From: a virus
DNA length: 64,000 nucleotides
Virus record (IMG/VR): IMGVR_UViG_3300042516_005475
Coordinates: 124,001 to 188,000 of that record
Reading direction: 5' to 3' (one strand)
The position numbers and the translations under genes were made by a program. Under the pieces are notes generated by a model. The model made no database searches. It was not told the DNA's origin and was given only the letters and a program-made list of their open reading frames with translations. Below, in pieces: positions 16,496 to 24,355 of the stretch; position 1 is the stretch's first letter; each line of letters opens with the position of its first letter.

Positions 16496-17180
16496 AAACG
16501 TGACGTTAGTAGCAGTTTCTAGTATAAAACTAGAACCAACTCTATTTGCTTTAATTCATTCAAATAGGTACCTTTATTTTGATAGGGTTTTATTTTTAAC
16601 TCATGCGAAGAGAGAACAATTCTATCATGTTCCAAGTTATGTAGATATGATAGAAATACCTGAGTTAAAAAGCAAAGATGAATACTCAAAGTTCATGCTG
16701 TATGAGTTTAAAAATTATATTAACACAGAACATTGCTTAACTGTACAATATGATGGTTTTGTTTTACACCCGGATAAATGGAATAAAGAATGGCTTCAGT
16801 ATGATTATATTGGAGCTCCATGGCCACCATTCTATAGAAACAGAGAGAATACAAATAATTTAGTTCGTGTTGGTAATGGTGGTTTCTCCTTGAGATCTAA
16901 CAAGTTTATTAATACCTATACAAAACTCAATTTACCCCTAATAAATGATGGTCTTGTAGGTATAGCCGAAGACCATCAACAATGTTGCATGTATCATGAC
17001 ACATTTGTAAATAATGGCATTAACTTTGCACCAGTGGATGTTGCAAAGTTTTTTGCACATGAAAATCACGCCTTGACACCTGAAACAACAAGAGACATAA
17101 GACCTTTTGGATTTCATCAATGTCGAGGATATATAGCTATAGACGAATATGAAAGATTCCCTTACCCAACGTTTAACTGA
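16488..17180 (+). CDS. glycosyltransferase-like protein (DUF5672 type)
   Basis: 230 aa. CLTVQYDGFVLHPDKW, YDYIGAPWPPF and VGNGGFSLRS are the signature blocks of the DUF5672 family of putative glycosyltransferases found in polysaccharide loci; Q-X-D-G corresponds to the metal and nucleotide-sugar site. It belongs to the same operon as the nucleotidyltransferase-HAD fusion and likely adds a sugar to the phage- or host-surface glycan. Confidence 0.65.
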   Translation: MIKNVTLVAVSSIKLEPTLFALIHSNRYLYFDRVLFLTHAKREQFYHVPSYVDMIEIPELKSKDEYSKFMLYEFKNYINTEHCLTVQYDGFVLHPDKWNKEWLQYDYIGAPWPPFYRNRENTNNLVRVGNGGFSLRSNKFINTYTKLNLPLINDGLVGIAEDHQQCCMYHDTFVNNGINFAPVDVAKFFAHENHALTPETTRDIRPFGFHQCRGYIAIDEYERFPYPTFN

Positions 17181-17334
17181 AGAAATTAACGCAGCGACTC
17201 ATTTACTTGAGAGAAGTTGGAATTCTTCTTATAGAGAAGCCTATTTACAAGGTAAGATTTACGCCTATAAGAAAATGCTTGAACTTGAAGAAAAAAAGAG
17301 CTATACTAAAAAGCATGCCGATGCTGGACAATAA
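17149..17334 (+). CDS. small helical protein, unknown
   Basis: 61 aa, one long charged helix (AYKKMLELEEKKSYTKK). It overlaps the preceding glycosyltransferase gene by 32 nt. No family recognised; moderate support from tight packing and codon continuity. Confidence 0.45.
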   Translation: MKDSLTQRLTEEINAATHLLERSWNSSYREAYLQGKIYAYKKMLELEEKKSYTKKHADAGQ

Positions 17335-17338
17335 TGAG

Positions 17339-17566
17339 ATGTTTGATGACTATAGTGACCCAGAAAAAGACAATGTAGAAGCTACTCTATCTGTTTATGG
17401 TACTAATGTCAAGGTTGAGAAAAACACAGTTGTAATTTTTAACCACAAAAATAAATCAGGACAAGATTTTAAAAAAGAAGCTGATTTTATTGTTGAATAC
17501 CTTATAAGTGAAGGTTACGTAAATAAGAAAAAGTTCAAAGTTAAAATTATAACAACCTCTCTATAA
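17339..17566 (+). CDS. small protein, unknown
   Basis: 75 aa from ATG 17339 (MFDDYSDPEKDNVEATL); an in-frame ATG at 17315 is the alternative. Beta-rich centre (VYGTNVKVEKNTVVIF) and a Lys-rich end. Stop and next start share one base (TAATG). Confidence 0.45.
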   Translation: MFDDYSDPEKDNVEATLSVYGTNVKVEKNTVVIFNHKNKSGQDFKKEADFIVEYLISEGYVNKKKFKVKIITTSL

Positions 17567-18465
17567 TGGCTCAAGAAACATCAAAAGCTAATTCTTTACG
17601 CAGAAGCAAAGAAACAAATTACATAAATAAATTCTTTGTAGGTAAAGGCATTGATGTTGGAGCAGGAGCAAACCCTCTTAATTACCAAAAGATTAGTTAT
17701 AGAGATAGTGCTTTCTTTAGCAATTATAGATTTTTTAAAAATAACTCCTATTTTCCAAAGATTGACAGTGTAAAGATATATTCTAGCGACTGGGATAGCA
17801 ACAATGAGGCTGAGGCAATACTTAAAAGAGAGGGCATTAGAAAATACGATTTCTGTTACTCTTCTAATTTGCTAGAACATGTTAAAAATTTTCAGAGATC
17901 CCTTTTAGATTTTTCTTTAGTAACAAAAGCTAATGGGTATGTAATTTCTTGTGTACCGGATTTCTTATTATATGAAAAGGAAATTTGGCCCTCAATAAAA
18001 AACAAAGACCATATTTCTTGTTTTTCAATTAACAGAGATATTAATTTTGATACCCACTATAATTTATCAAAAGTTTTAAGCTATCATACAAATCTACAAG
18101 TAGTTAAACTAGAGTTAGCGGATACTTTGTATGATTATAGTGTAGATGATAAAGATATTGATCAAACAAACACTGAACCTCATGGAGCAGAGTGCTTTAT
18201 TGAGTTTGTTTGTAAAGTACTACCTGAGTCATGCTATAACAATTACGCAATTATTTCTCCGTTAGATTTCTTATCATTAGATTATAGAGATATTACACAA
18301 GACGTGTTAGTAGTTCAAGACACTCTCTCTGAAACAGAAAAACTAAGAATAGCCAATTTGCCGTATTCAGAAACTTATATCCCTTTGGCTGATAGTATTC
18401 AAAATACCTTCCCTGTGTTTATTAACAAAAACTACATAGCTAAGTTTAAGAACTCCCTTAAATAA
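17566..18465 (+). CDS. SAM-dependent methyltransferase (glycan-type)
   Basis: 299 aa. KGIDVGAGANPL is a clear SAM-binding loop, YDFCYSSNLLEHV gives the conserved acidic and LEH motif, and GYVISCVPDFLLYE strand 5. The last ~70 residues are an extra domain. It is the better-conserved paralogue of 2535-3128. It closes the 12.9-18.5 kb operon and probably methylates a sugar. Confidence 0.65.
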   Translation: MAQETSKANSLRRSKETNYINKFFVGKGIDVGAGANPLNYQKISYRDSAFFSNYRFFKNNSYFPKIDSVKIYSSDWDSNNEAEAILKREGIRKYDFCYSSNLLEHVKNFQRSLLDFSLVTKANGYVISCVPDFLLYEKEIWPSIKNKDHISCFSINRDINFDTHYNLSKVLSYHTNLQVVKLELADTLYDYSVDDKDIDQTNTEPHGAECFIEFVCKVLPESCYNNYAIISPLDFLSLDYRDITQDVLVVQDTLSETEKLRIANLPYSETYIPLADSIQNTFPVFINKNYIAKFKNSLK

Positions 18466-18470
18466 TATGT

Positions 18471-18815
18471 GTGGGCTTTCTGTATATTATTACAAATCCT
18501 AGCTTTCCTGGTTGGGTCAAAATTGGTACAACTACTAATTTTAGAACTAGGCTTCAGACTTATCAGACATCTTCCCCGTTTAGGGATTATAAAGTAGAGT
18601 TTCTCCTTGAACACCCAGATTATTTAAGAGCTGAAAAGCGCATTCATGAGACAATGAGAATGTTTTGCCTTGATCGTAAAAAAGAATGGTTTAGAGTTGA
18701 CTTCTCGGTAGCAAGAGCTAGAATAGAGGAAGATCTGAATGAGTTTTTGCATCCTGAAGATGATCCAGTAAAACAGATTATAAAAAGGAGTTGCATAAAT
18801 AAAATTTTCAATTAA
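18471..18815 (+). CDS. GIY-YIG domain protein (T5orf172-like)
   Basis: 114 aa, GTG start. GFLYIITNPSFPGWVKIG carries the paired Y-I...K-I-G strands, TTNFRTRLQTYQ the Arg helix and AEKRIHETM the catalytic Glu helix of the T5orf172 branch of GIY-YIG nucleases. Unlike mobile homing enzymes it has no DNA-binding tail. It ends 27 nt before the tmRNA gene, whose promoter -35 lies inside its last codons. Confidence 0.65.
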   Translation: MGFLYIITNPSFPGWVKIGTTTNFRTRLQTYQTSSPFRDYKVEFLLEHPDYLRAEKRIHETMRMFCLDRKKEWFRVDFSVARARIEEDLNEFLHPEDDPVKQIIKRSCINKIFN

Positions 18816-18818
18816 TAT
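18791..18818 (+). promoter_or_regulatory. promoter of the tmRNA/tRNA unit
   Basis: TTGCAT at 18791-18796, 16-nt spacer, TAATAT at 18813-18818. The same TTGC-T-N16-TATWWT form precedes two tRNA groups in the 30.9-31.1 kb array. Confidence 0.65.
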
Positions 18819-18830
18819 AAATAATAGTAA

Positions 18831-18839
18831 GTTCTTTGA
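18831..18839 (+). promoter_or_regulatory. boxA-like antitermination element
   Basis: GTTCTTTGA just upstream of the tmRNA resembles bacterial rRNA boxA (GCTCTTTAA). Near-identical copies occur at 30888, 31118 and 31216 before tRNA genes. Confidence 0.5.
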
Positions 18840-18842
18840 TAT

Positions 18843-19222
18843 GGGCCTGTACTGGTTTCGATTTAACAAACTAATATAGTGTTGCACGTAGATGTTGATC
18901 GGTTGGCATCTTAAAAAGCTGATCAAAAGTTAAACGCTGAATATAGCTATGACTACGAGGCTAAGGCTGACTCTTTTGAGTACGACTTCGCTTCTGAATC
19001 CGCTGTAGCCTAAGGGCTGCACCAGACCTACTCTAAACTTGTAAGGTAGAGTCTGCTATACAAGTATCTAGTTACTATGGTAGTAAGTAGCTGGATTATT
19101 GCTACCGAAAATCTGAGTTAGGTTGTTGCTTAGTAACCTCAGATTATACAAAGCAAATAAGCGTGTAGAAGCATTATAGTATTGGGTTAAAGACGCAGGT
19201 TCAACTCCTGCCAGGTCCACCA
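18843..19222 (+). ncRNA. ssrA: transfer-messenger RNA (tmRNA)
   Basis: The 5' end GGGCCTG pairs with CAGGTCC just before the encoded ACCA, forming the tRNA-like acceptor stem; GGTTTCGA near the 5' end and GGTTCAACTCCTGCC near the 3' end are the conserved tmRNA termini. A tag frame follows TTAAAC: resume codon GCT at 18936, stop TAA at 19011-19013, 25 residues reading AEYSYDYEAK then ADSFEYDFASESAVA. It would rescue stalled ribosomes using host SmpB. The tag is long and ends in AVA instead of the usual (L)AA. Confidence 0.9.
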
Positions 19223-19227
19223 ATTTC

Positions 19228-19315
19228 GGAAGGGTGGCAGAGTGGTTTAATGCAGCGGTCTTGAAAACCGCAGTGGGTAAAACCACCGGGGGTTCGAATC
19301 CCTCTCCTTCCTCCA
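19228..19315 (+). tRNA. tRNA-Ser(UGA)
   Basis: Acceptor GGAAGGG/TCCTTCC with encoded CCA. Anticodon loop CTTGAAA gives UGA. Long class II variable arm and T-loop TTCGAAT are present. Confidence 0.95.
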
Positions 19316-19316
19316 T

Positions 19317-19408
19317 GGAAAAGACGTGAATGTCGGTTTTTCACAGCAGTTTGCTAAACTGCCGAGGTGTAACAGCCTCCGTGAGTTCAACTCTCACCTT
19401 TTCCGCCA
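19317..19408 (+). tRNA. tRNA-Ser(GCU)
   Basis: Acceptor GGAAAAG/CTTTTCC, encoded CCA, anticodon loop TTGCTAA (GCU), long variable arm. It starts 1 nt after the preceding tRNA. Confidence 0.95.
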
Positions 19409-19415
19409 TTTCAAT

Positions 19416-19489
19416 TGGGGTATTGCATAATGGTAGTGCAGAGGTCTTTGAAGCCTCTTGCGGGAGTTCGATTCTCTCTACCCCAACCA
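19416..19489 (+). tRNA. tRNA-Gln(UUG)
   Basis: Acceptor TGGGGTA/TACCCCA as in bacterial tRNA-Gln, anticodon loop CTTTGAA (UUG), CCA encoded. Confidence 0.95.
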
Positions 19490-19495
19490 ATTTAT

Positions 19496-19573
19496 GGGCT
19501 GTTAGTGATAGTGGTAGCACGGGAGCTTTGCAAGCTTTAGGGAAGAGTTCGATTCTCTTACGGTCCACCATAA
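19496..19573 (+). tRNA. tRNA-Ala(UGC)
   Basis: Acceptor GGGCTGT/ACGGTCC containing G3-U70, the alanine identity pair; anticodon loop TTTGCAA (UGC). The last three bases listed lie at the ACCA end, which is encoded. Confidence 0.9.
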
Positions 19574-19583
19574 ATATTGTGAT

Positions 19584-19657
19584 GCGGGTATAGCTTAATG
19601 GTAAAGTGCCAGTCTTCCAAACTGGCTATGCGGGTTCGATTCCCGCTACCCGCTCCA
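19584..19657 (+). tRNA. tRNA-Gly(UCC)
   Basis: Acceptor GCGGGTA/TACCCGC, anticodon loop CTTCCAA (UCC), CCA encoded. Confidence 0.95.
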
Positions 19658-19796
19658 TTTATGAATGTTTGTCATGAACTAAAAACCGTTCTTTGGCTCC
19701 CCCCAAGAACAGCAACCAGATCAATAGCCCCACAATTTAATAAATTTAATTAGGTGCTCTGATAATAAAAACTATTCAGATTACCTAAAGCACTAT

Positions 19797-19833
19797 ACAA
19801 AAAAAGAACTTGATATTGTTAGTACCAAGTTCT
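19797..19833 (-). terminator. rho-independent terminator
   Basis: On the minus strand AGAACTTG pairs with CAAGTTCT around a 13-nt loop, followed by seven T. It ends the minus-strand protease unit. The 140 nt between tRNA-Gly and this hairpin show no gene. Confidence 0.7.
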
Positions 19834-19860
19834 CTGCTCTGTTTACAAAATTAGGATATT

Positions 19861-20796
19861 CTAGTATTGTCTAAAGTTGCTTAAATCAACCTCATTAAGC
19901 TTATAACCAGGAGTTAGTGAGGCAATTGTGCTATTTACTTCATTTAAATAATTAGGTATATTAGTAGCTAACCCCGCCATATTTCCTAATGTCATATACC
20001 AACCTCCAATAACTACAATTTCATTATTAATAATTGTAGAAACAATATTGCCGCTATCTCCAACTATCAAAGGTTCAAAATATTGAGCTCTGTTAGAGTC
20101 TTTGGAAATATTTATTAATGTATTTGTTGATCCGTAAGTAGTATTAAGAAGACCATTTTCACCTATTAATGCTTTTCTTTCTTGATCAGAATATAAAATA
20201 GGAAAATTAATCTCCTTATTAAAATATTTAAGGTAATTGGTTGGCAATACTTTGTATACCTTTAATGAAGCATCAGCTTCTCTATCAAGCTCACCAATCA
20301 ATATATCGGAATTGACGACTTGTTTTGTTTTAATAATTTTATATTCGTAAGAATTATTATTTTTATCTACAAAATAAATAGTTGCTGGCAAAGATGGGTA
20401 TGGAACATGATTAGCTAATAAAACATGTTTTTTAGTTATTAATGTACCACCACCCACCCCACCTAAACCCCAAATACCGCATGAAGTGCCAGTCAAATCT
20501 AAATCTTTAGCCCAACAATTAATATTTCTTGTCCATTTTATAGGGGTCATAGTGAAGCTAGATATGAGATTTTTCTCTTTTCTATCCTTAATTAAATTAT
20601 TAAAGTTAGATGAAATATGAGCAAGCAAGTCAATTTTTTCAATAGCAGGGGTAGGCTTTGAAGGGGTAGTAGTAACTGTCGGAGTAACAGTACTTGATAA
20701 AGAAGGAACAAAAGCTGTATTTTGTTTCTTTGCTTCTATAATAATAGCATCAACTATTTGATTGAGTTGGCTTCTAAGTTTTTCTAGTTCAGTCAT
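19861..20796 (-). CDS. trypsin-like (chymotrypsin-fold) serine protease
   Basis: 311 aa. After a Thr/Pro/Ser-rich linker, VGGGTLITKKHVLLANHVPY carries His130, NSDILIGELD Asp164 and IVGDSGN Ser248, a complete catalytic triad in the S1 order with the GDSG motif. No signal peptide is seen, so it acts inside the cell or in the virion. The N-terminal helix may mediate assembly. T4 prohead proteases are unrelated, so this is an unusual phage protease. It is co-transcribed with 20798-20992. Confidence 0.65.
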   Translation of the reverse strand: MTELEKLRSQLNQIVDAIIIEAKKQNTAFVPSLSSTVTPTVTTTPSKPTPAIEKIDLLAHISSNFNNLIKDRKEKNLISSFTMTPIKWTRNINCWAKDLDLTGTSCGIWGLGGVGGGTLITKKHVLLANHVPYPSLPATIYFVDKNNNSYEYKIIKTKQVVNSDILIGELDREADASLKVYKVLPTNYLKYFNKEINFPILYSDQERKALIGENGLLNTTYGSTNTLINISKDSNRAQYFEPLIVGDSGNIVSTIINNEIVVIGGWYMTLGNMAGLATNIPNYLNEVNSTIASLTPGYKLNEVDLSNFRQY

Positions 20797-20797
20797 A

Positions 20798-20992
20798 TTA
20801 AAAATGCTTTCTTGTTTCGGGGTTGTTAATAAGCTCCTTAAGTTCTTTCAAGGCATCTTCTGGTGAGAACACCTTTAAACCTCTACTGTCTTTATTTTCT
20901 CTCTTCTCTCCATATTTGCTATTTAGTTCTGAAAATACAGATCTAGTTAGCTCGTCATAATATGGATCTCTTATTTTTTCTACGCCAAACAT
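20798..20992 (-). CDS. small charged protein, unknown
   Basis: 64 aa (MFGVEKIRDPYYDELTRSVF), helical and acidic/basic mixed. It is 1 nt upstream of the serine protease gene and likely its partner. No family recognised. Confidence 0.55.
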   Translation of the reverse strand: MFGVEKIRDPYYDELTRSVFSELNSKYGEKRENKDSRGLKVFSPEDALKELKELINNPETRKHF

Positions 20993-20997
20993 ATGTC

Positions 20998-21026
20998 TTG
21001 AGAATCTACTTTGAAGCCTATATAAT
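20998..21026 (+). promoter_or_regulatory. sigma70-like promoter, leaderless type
   Basis: TTGAGA-N17-TATAAT, with the -10 ending 7 nt before ATG 21034. Confidence 0.55.
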
Positions 21027-21033
21027 AATATTT

Positions 21034-21240
21034 ATGGCACGCGTAAGCAAAGATGATTTTTACACTAAGAAATCTCACGACAATGAAGAGTCTTTTAAAT
21101 TACATGTAGAATGGCTTACTGGTGGCCGAAACGGTGGAACTTGTCACAGACCTGATATTGTTACTAGAGGTCCCTGTACTCCTTGCGAGTATGTAAAGTT
21201 TTGCTTGTGTCATAGTAAGAACTTAACTAAGAAGAAATGA
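21034..21240 (+). CDS. small Cys-rich (zinc-binding?) protein
   Basis: 68 aa from ATG 21034. GTCHRP, GPCTPCEYVKFCLCHS gives five Cys and His suited to one zinc site. The start is set by the promoter 7 nt upstream. The stop overlaps the next start (ATGA). Confidence 0.6.
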   Translation: MARVSKDDFYTKKSHDNEESFKLHVEWLTGGRNGGTCHRPDIVTRGPCTPCEYVKFCLCHSKNLTKKK

Positions 21241-22196
21241 AAATAGCTTTCCATAGCAATCAACTAGGTCTTAGAGGTACAGAAGTAAGTCTATATAATT
21301 ATGCCCTCTATAATGAAGAGGTATTAGGAAATGAAAGTGTTATCATTACCTTTGAGCATACTAATTTAGAAGCTAAGATGAAGTTCTCTGATAGGTTTGA
21401 AACCTTAGTTGAGCCTTGGAATAAATACGAAGAAGTTTTAAAGTCAAAGCATGTAGATTATCTCTACATGCAAAAAGCTGGTTGGAATGACGGTTACTCT
21501 CTCAGTAACATCCCAACCTTAATCCATTGTGTGTTTAGAGGTTTTCAACCTCATGGTTATAGACATGCTTTTATTTCTGACTATTTAGCAGAAGTAGAAG
21601 GTTATAACCCTAATCTATTTTCAATTCCATACCTTGTAAATGACTTACCTAAGTCTAGCTTCTCACTTAGAGAGCAATTGCATATACCTAGTAAAGACAT
21701 TGTATTAGGTTATCATGGAGGAGAAAATCAATTTAGTATCTCCTATGCTAAGAAAGCTATTGAGAGAGTCTTATGTGTTAGAGATGATATCCAATTTATT
21801 TTTCTCAACATTAAGCCTTGGATTAATCACCCTAAAGCACACTTCTTACCAGGTACTTATAACATGGATTATAAGGCTGCTTTTATAGAAGCCTGTGATG
21901 GTATGATTCATGCTAGAGCAGATGGAGAGACCTTTGGAATGTCAATTGCTGAGTTTGCAGTAAAGGATAAACCAGTAATAACTCAGGGGTTTGCTCCAGA
22001 TTGGTCTCACTTAATGATGCTTAATGATACAGGTATATATTATCATTCAGAAAAGCAGCTATACTGTATTCTAAAAGATTTTGAAAAAGTTGTAGAAGAA
22101 AAAAGAAAAGAGGTAAAGTCTTTTAGCAAGAATTACCTCAAGTATGCAGACCCATCTTATGTGATGGAGAAGTTTAAGTTTGTTTATTTGCAGTAA
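21237..22196 (+). CDS. glycosyltransferase, GT-B fold (GT4-like)
   Basis: 319 aa. MKIAFHSNQLGLRGTEVSLY is the Gly-rich N-terminal loop and ACDGMIHARADGETFGMSIA the E-X7-E nucleotide-sugar-binding segment typical of GT4. It likely builds a surface glycan. Its 3' end overlaps the convergent rmlB by 13 nt. Confidence 0.75.
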   Translation: MKIAFHSNQLGLRGTEVSLYNYALYNEEVLGNESVIITFEHTNLEAKMKFSDRFETLVEPWNKYEEVLKSKHVDYLYMQKAGWNDGYSLSNIPTLIHCVFRGFQPHGYRHAFISDYLAEVEGYNPNLFSIPYLVNDLPKSSFSLREQLHIPSKDIVLGYHGGENQFSISYAKKAIERVLCVRDDIQFIFLNIKPWINHPKAHFLPGTYNMDYKAAFIEACDGMIHARADGETFGMSIAEFAVKDKPVITQGFAPDWSHLMMLNDTGIYYHSEKQLYCILKDFEKVVEEKRKEVKSFSKNYLKYADPSYVMEKFKFVYLQ

Positions 22197-23125
22197 TAGT
22201 CTACTGTCTTCTTTAAATACTCTTCAAAGTTACTCTCTGTAACCTTAGGGTACCAGCCTGTTTCTAGCACGATCTTAGAGCTATCCAAGCTATATCTCTT
22301 GTCGTGTCCCTTTCTATCTTCAACAAAGGTAATAAGGTCTGATTCTCCTTCCATAATATCTAGCAACATATTTACAATGTCTAGATTGCGTTGCTCATTG
22401 CCTGACCCAATATTATAGACATTTCCTGCTTTTCCATTTAATGCAACATTAAACACAGCATGGCAATGATCTTCTACCCAGATCCACTCTCTTATGTTTT
22501 GTCCGTCACCGTAAACGGGTATCTGCTGTTTGTTTTTAATCTTTAAGATTGTATTAGGAATGAACTTCTCTTTGTTCTGGTTAGGTCCGAAGTTATTAGT
22601 ACAGCGAGTAATTCTAACGTCATAATTGTGGGTCTTATAATAAGACAAAGCTATTAGATCAGCAGCAGCCTTAGAAGAAGAATAGATAGAGCTAGGCTTT
22701 ACTTGAGAGTCTTCATCACTGCTAGCCTCTTTCCAACTAAGAGAGCCATAGACCTCATCAGTAGAAACAACAACTGTAGGAATATTATTTTCAAAACCCC
22801 AGTTGACAATGTTAAATGTACCTAGAACGTTAGACTCAATAAATGGTAAGGGAGTCTTAATTGAGTTGTCTACATGAGACTCAGCGGCAAAATGAAATAT
22901 GTAATCGAAGTTCTTTGATACAAAAGATGGCTTTCCGCAGATGTCTTCAATATAGAGCTGATATCTATCTGAGTTTCTATGTCTAGGCTTAATAAAGTTT
23001 TTATTGCTAGCGTAGGTACACTTGTCAATATTAACAACACTTTCTACTAAGTCGTTATCAAGAACATAGTTAATAAAGTTGCTACCTATAAAACCACAAC
23101 CCCCGGTTACCAATATACGTTGCAT
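22184..23125 (-). CDS. rmlB: dTDP-glucose 4,6-dehydratase
   Basis: 313 aa. RILVTGGCGFIGS binds NAD; STDEVYGSL contains the T-D-E catalytic set and YSSSKAAAD the Y-X3-K pair; RCTNNFGPNQ and IREWIWVEDH are RmlB hallmarks. It converts dTDP-glucose to dTDP-4-keto-6-deoxyglucose. Partner rmlA is at 35495-36268. RmlC and RmlD are not in the window, so the final sugar is unknown. Confidence 0.9.
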   Translation of the reverse strand: MQRILVTGGCGFIGSNFINYVLDNDLVESVVNIDKCTYASNKNFIKPRHRNSDRYQLYIEDICGKPSFVSKNFDYIFHFAAESHVDNSIKTPLPFIESNVLGTFNIVNWGFENNIPTVVVSTDEVYGSLSWKEASSDEDSQVKPSSIYSSSKAAADLIALSYYKTHNYDVRITRCTNNFGPNQNKEKFIPNTILKIKNKQQIPVYGDGQNIREWIWVEDHCHAVFNVALNGKAGNVYNIGSGNEQRNLDIVNMLLDIMEGESDLITFVEDRKGHDKRYSLDSSKIVLETGWYPKVTESNFEEYLKKTVDYYCK

Positions 23126-23165
23126 CGAACGTACTTAGTAACCAGGGGCATATTTTCAATTTAAC

Positions 23166-23360
23166 TTACCGATAATAATTCTTATACTTTAGATCTTTGC
23201 TATAGGCTTCTCGGCGATCTCCACGGTAGATGTCGATATTACCACTAGGGCCAATACTGACAGACTTAATGTCTTTGCCTTGAACAGTGCGTGTCTGAGT
23301 TCCTTTTTCATTAAAGAAAGCAACATGATCTTTACGAATCTGATAAGAAGTAATAGGCAT
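23166..23360 (-). CDS. small beta-rich protein, unknown
   Basis: 64 aa (MPITSYQIRKDHVAFF), predicted mainly strands; TRTVQGKDIKSVSIGPSGN resembles the layout of 26475-26708 (Ser-Ile-Glu/Gly-Pro-Ser-Gly turn). Function unknown. Confidence 0.55.
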   Translation of the reverse strand: MPITSYQIRKDHVAFFNEKGTQTRTVQGKDIKSVSIGPSGNIDIYRGDRREAYSKDLKYKNYYR

Positions 23361-23366
23361 AGAAAT

Positions 23367-23392
23367 AGCCTAGTATCGCTACTAGGCTTTTT
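23367..23392 (+). terminator. hairpin with T-run (plus orientation)
   Basis: AGCCTAGTA and TACTAGGCT form a 9-bp stem followed by five T on the plus strand. It lies between two minus-strand genes, so it may block plus-strand readthrough or act in both directions. Confidence 0.5.
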
Positions 23393-23394
23393 GG

Positions 23395-23607
23395 TTATCG
23401 AACAGTGAGACCGTTGCTACGAGCAGCCTCGCGGAGCTCAGCAGCAGCATCACGAGCATCAACACGCTGAGTATAAGACTCAAACTGATTGACGCGCTTC
23501 ACGTACTTAGCAGCCTCAAGGTGGTAAGAACCATCGGTGTGACGAGTGAACTTCATGATCACGGTCTTGGGACGGCTATTGGGACTAAACAATTTAGTGT
23601 CATTCAT
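23395..23607 (-). CDS. small early-type protein, unknown
   Basis: 70 aa from ATG 23607 (MNDTKLFSPNSRPKTVIMKF); the ATG at 23619 falls inside the -10 box so it is rejected. GC content is higher than in late genes, as for other early genes. Mixed strand and Ala/Arg-rich helix (ARDAAAELREAARSNG). Confidence 0.6.
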   Translation of the reverse strand: MNDTKLFSPNSRPKTVIMKFTRHTDGSYHLEAAKYVKRVNQFESYTQRVDARDAAAELREAARSNGLTVR

Positions 23608-23617
23608 ATCGCCGATC

Positions 23618-23645
23618 ATTATAGACGCTCTGCGCCTAGGTTCAA
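23618..23645 (-). promoter_or_regulatory. sigma70-like promoter
   Basis: TTGAAC-N16-TATAAT on the minus strand, 10 nt before ATG 23607; divergent from the early promoter at 23692. Confidence 0.55.
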
Positions 23646-23691
23646 GGAAAAAGATTCGAAAAGTTTCTGCCTTTTTTTCCTGACTTTCCTG

Positions 23692-23720
23692 TTGCAGATT
23701 CCGGGTGCGGCAGCTATTAT
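23692..23720 (+). promoter_or_regulatory. early promoter
   Basis: TTGCAG, 17-nt spacer starting ATTCCG, TATTAT. Another TTCCTG lies just upstream. The TTCC block is shifted by one base compared with most early sites. Confidence 0.6.
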
Positions 23721-23729
23721 AAACGGGTA

Positions 23730-24149
23730 ATGAATGCTAACAATGAAACTGTTGTGAATGTCTCTGACATTTCTGCCACCATCGAAACCATTAAGGCTGT
23801 GAAGTCTATGAATGTCTCTACCGCTACGGTTGGCCGTCCCAAGGGATCTGGCTCCACTCCGAAGCTTGTGTGTATGTTTACGGGAGCTGAGCGCTCTACT
23901 AACCTGACCTATCTCAAGGAGAAGGCAGCTAAGTACAACGTCGATCAATCTCGTATTGTTGAGTCTTACATCTCTAAGCCTGTTCTCAAGGCTCTCCGCG
24001 CAGAGATTAAGGCTGCTAGCGCTGAGGCTGTTACTGAGGATATTGTTGCCAAGGTGCATGCTCAGTTCAATCCTGCTAATGAATGGCAGGCTCCTGAAGT
24101 CAGCGATGTTGTTGATTCTCTTAACTTTAACGGTAAGCATAAGAAGTAA
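23730..24149 (+). CDS. early protein sharing a domain with 29924-30478
   Basis: 139 aa. Residues ~65-95 (YLKEKAAKYNVDQSRIVESY) align with the C-terminal YLTTKAQKYNVDLDTIVQYY of 29924-30478, both followed by a K/R-rich helix. This defines a small phage-internal domain, possibly DNA- or RNAP-binding by its AT-hook-like GRPKGSGS element just before it. Early promoter upstream. No outside family recognised. Confidence 0.65.
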   Translation: MNANNETVVNVSDISATIETIKAVKSMNVSTATVGRPKGSGSTPKLVCMFTGAERSTNLTYLKEKAAKYNVDQSRIVESYISKPVLKALRAEIKAASAEAVTEDIVAKVHAQFNPANEWQAPEVSDVVDSLNFNGKHKK

Positions 24150-24187
24150 GAATAATATCGTATTGATATAAATACATATTATTAAAT

Positions 24188-24355
24188 ATGAGCCTAAATC
24201 TAGAAGAATTGTTGGAGCGCTTGCAAAATTATAGCGACTATGAGGGTCCTCTTGATAATAAAAAGATCAAGATCCTTATTGATGGAGAGGTAGTTATCGC
24301 GAAGTCTATTATCGTTGATGACAATAATGAGTTTTTTATTAACTGCGATGAGTAA
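24188..24355 (+). CDS. small acidic protein (55 aa)
   Basis: ATG 24188 to TAA 24355: MSLNLEELLERLQNYSDYEG then a beta hairpin (KIKILIDGEVVIA). It is coupled to the next gene through an 8-nt overlap. Unknown function. Confidence 0.5.
   Translation: MSLNLEELLERLQNYSDYEGPLDNKKIKILIDGEVVIAKSIIVDDNNEFFINCDE

Noticed and set aside
19068-19593. ORFs across the tmRNA and tRNA genes
   Set aside because: These frames run through well-folded tRNAs and the tmRNA; they have no promoter or ribosome site.
23619-24140. 173-aa minus-strand ORF
   Set aside because: Antisense to the early gene 23730-24149, which has a promoter and a domain shared with another phage protein.
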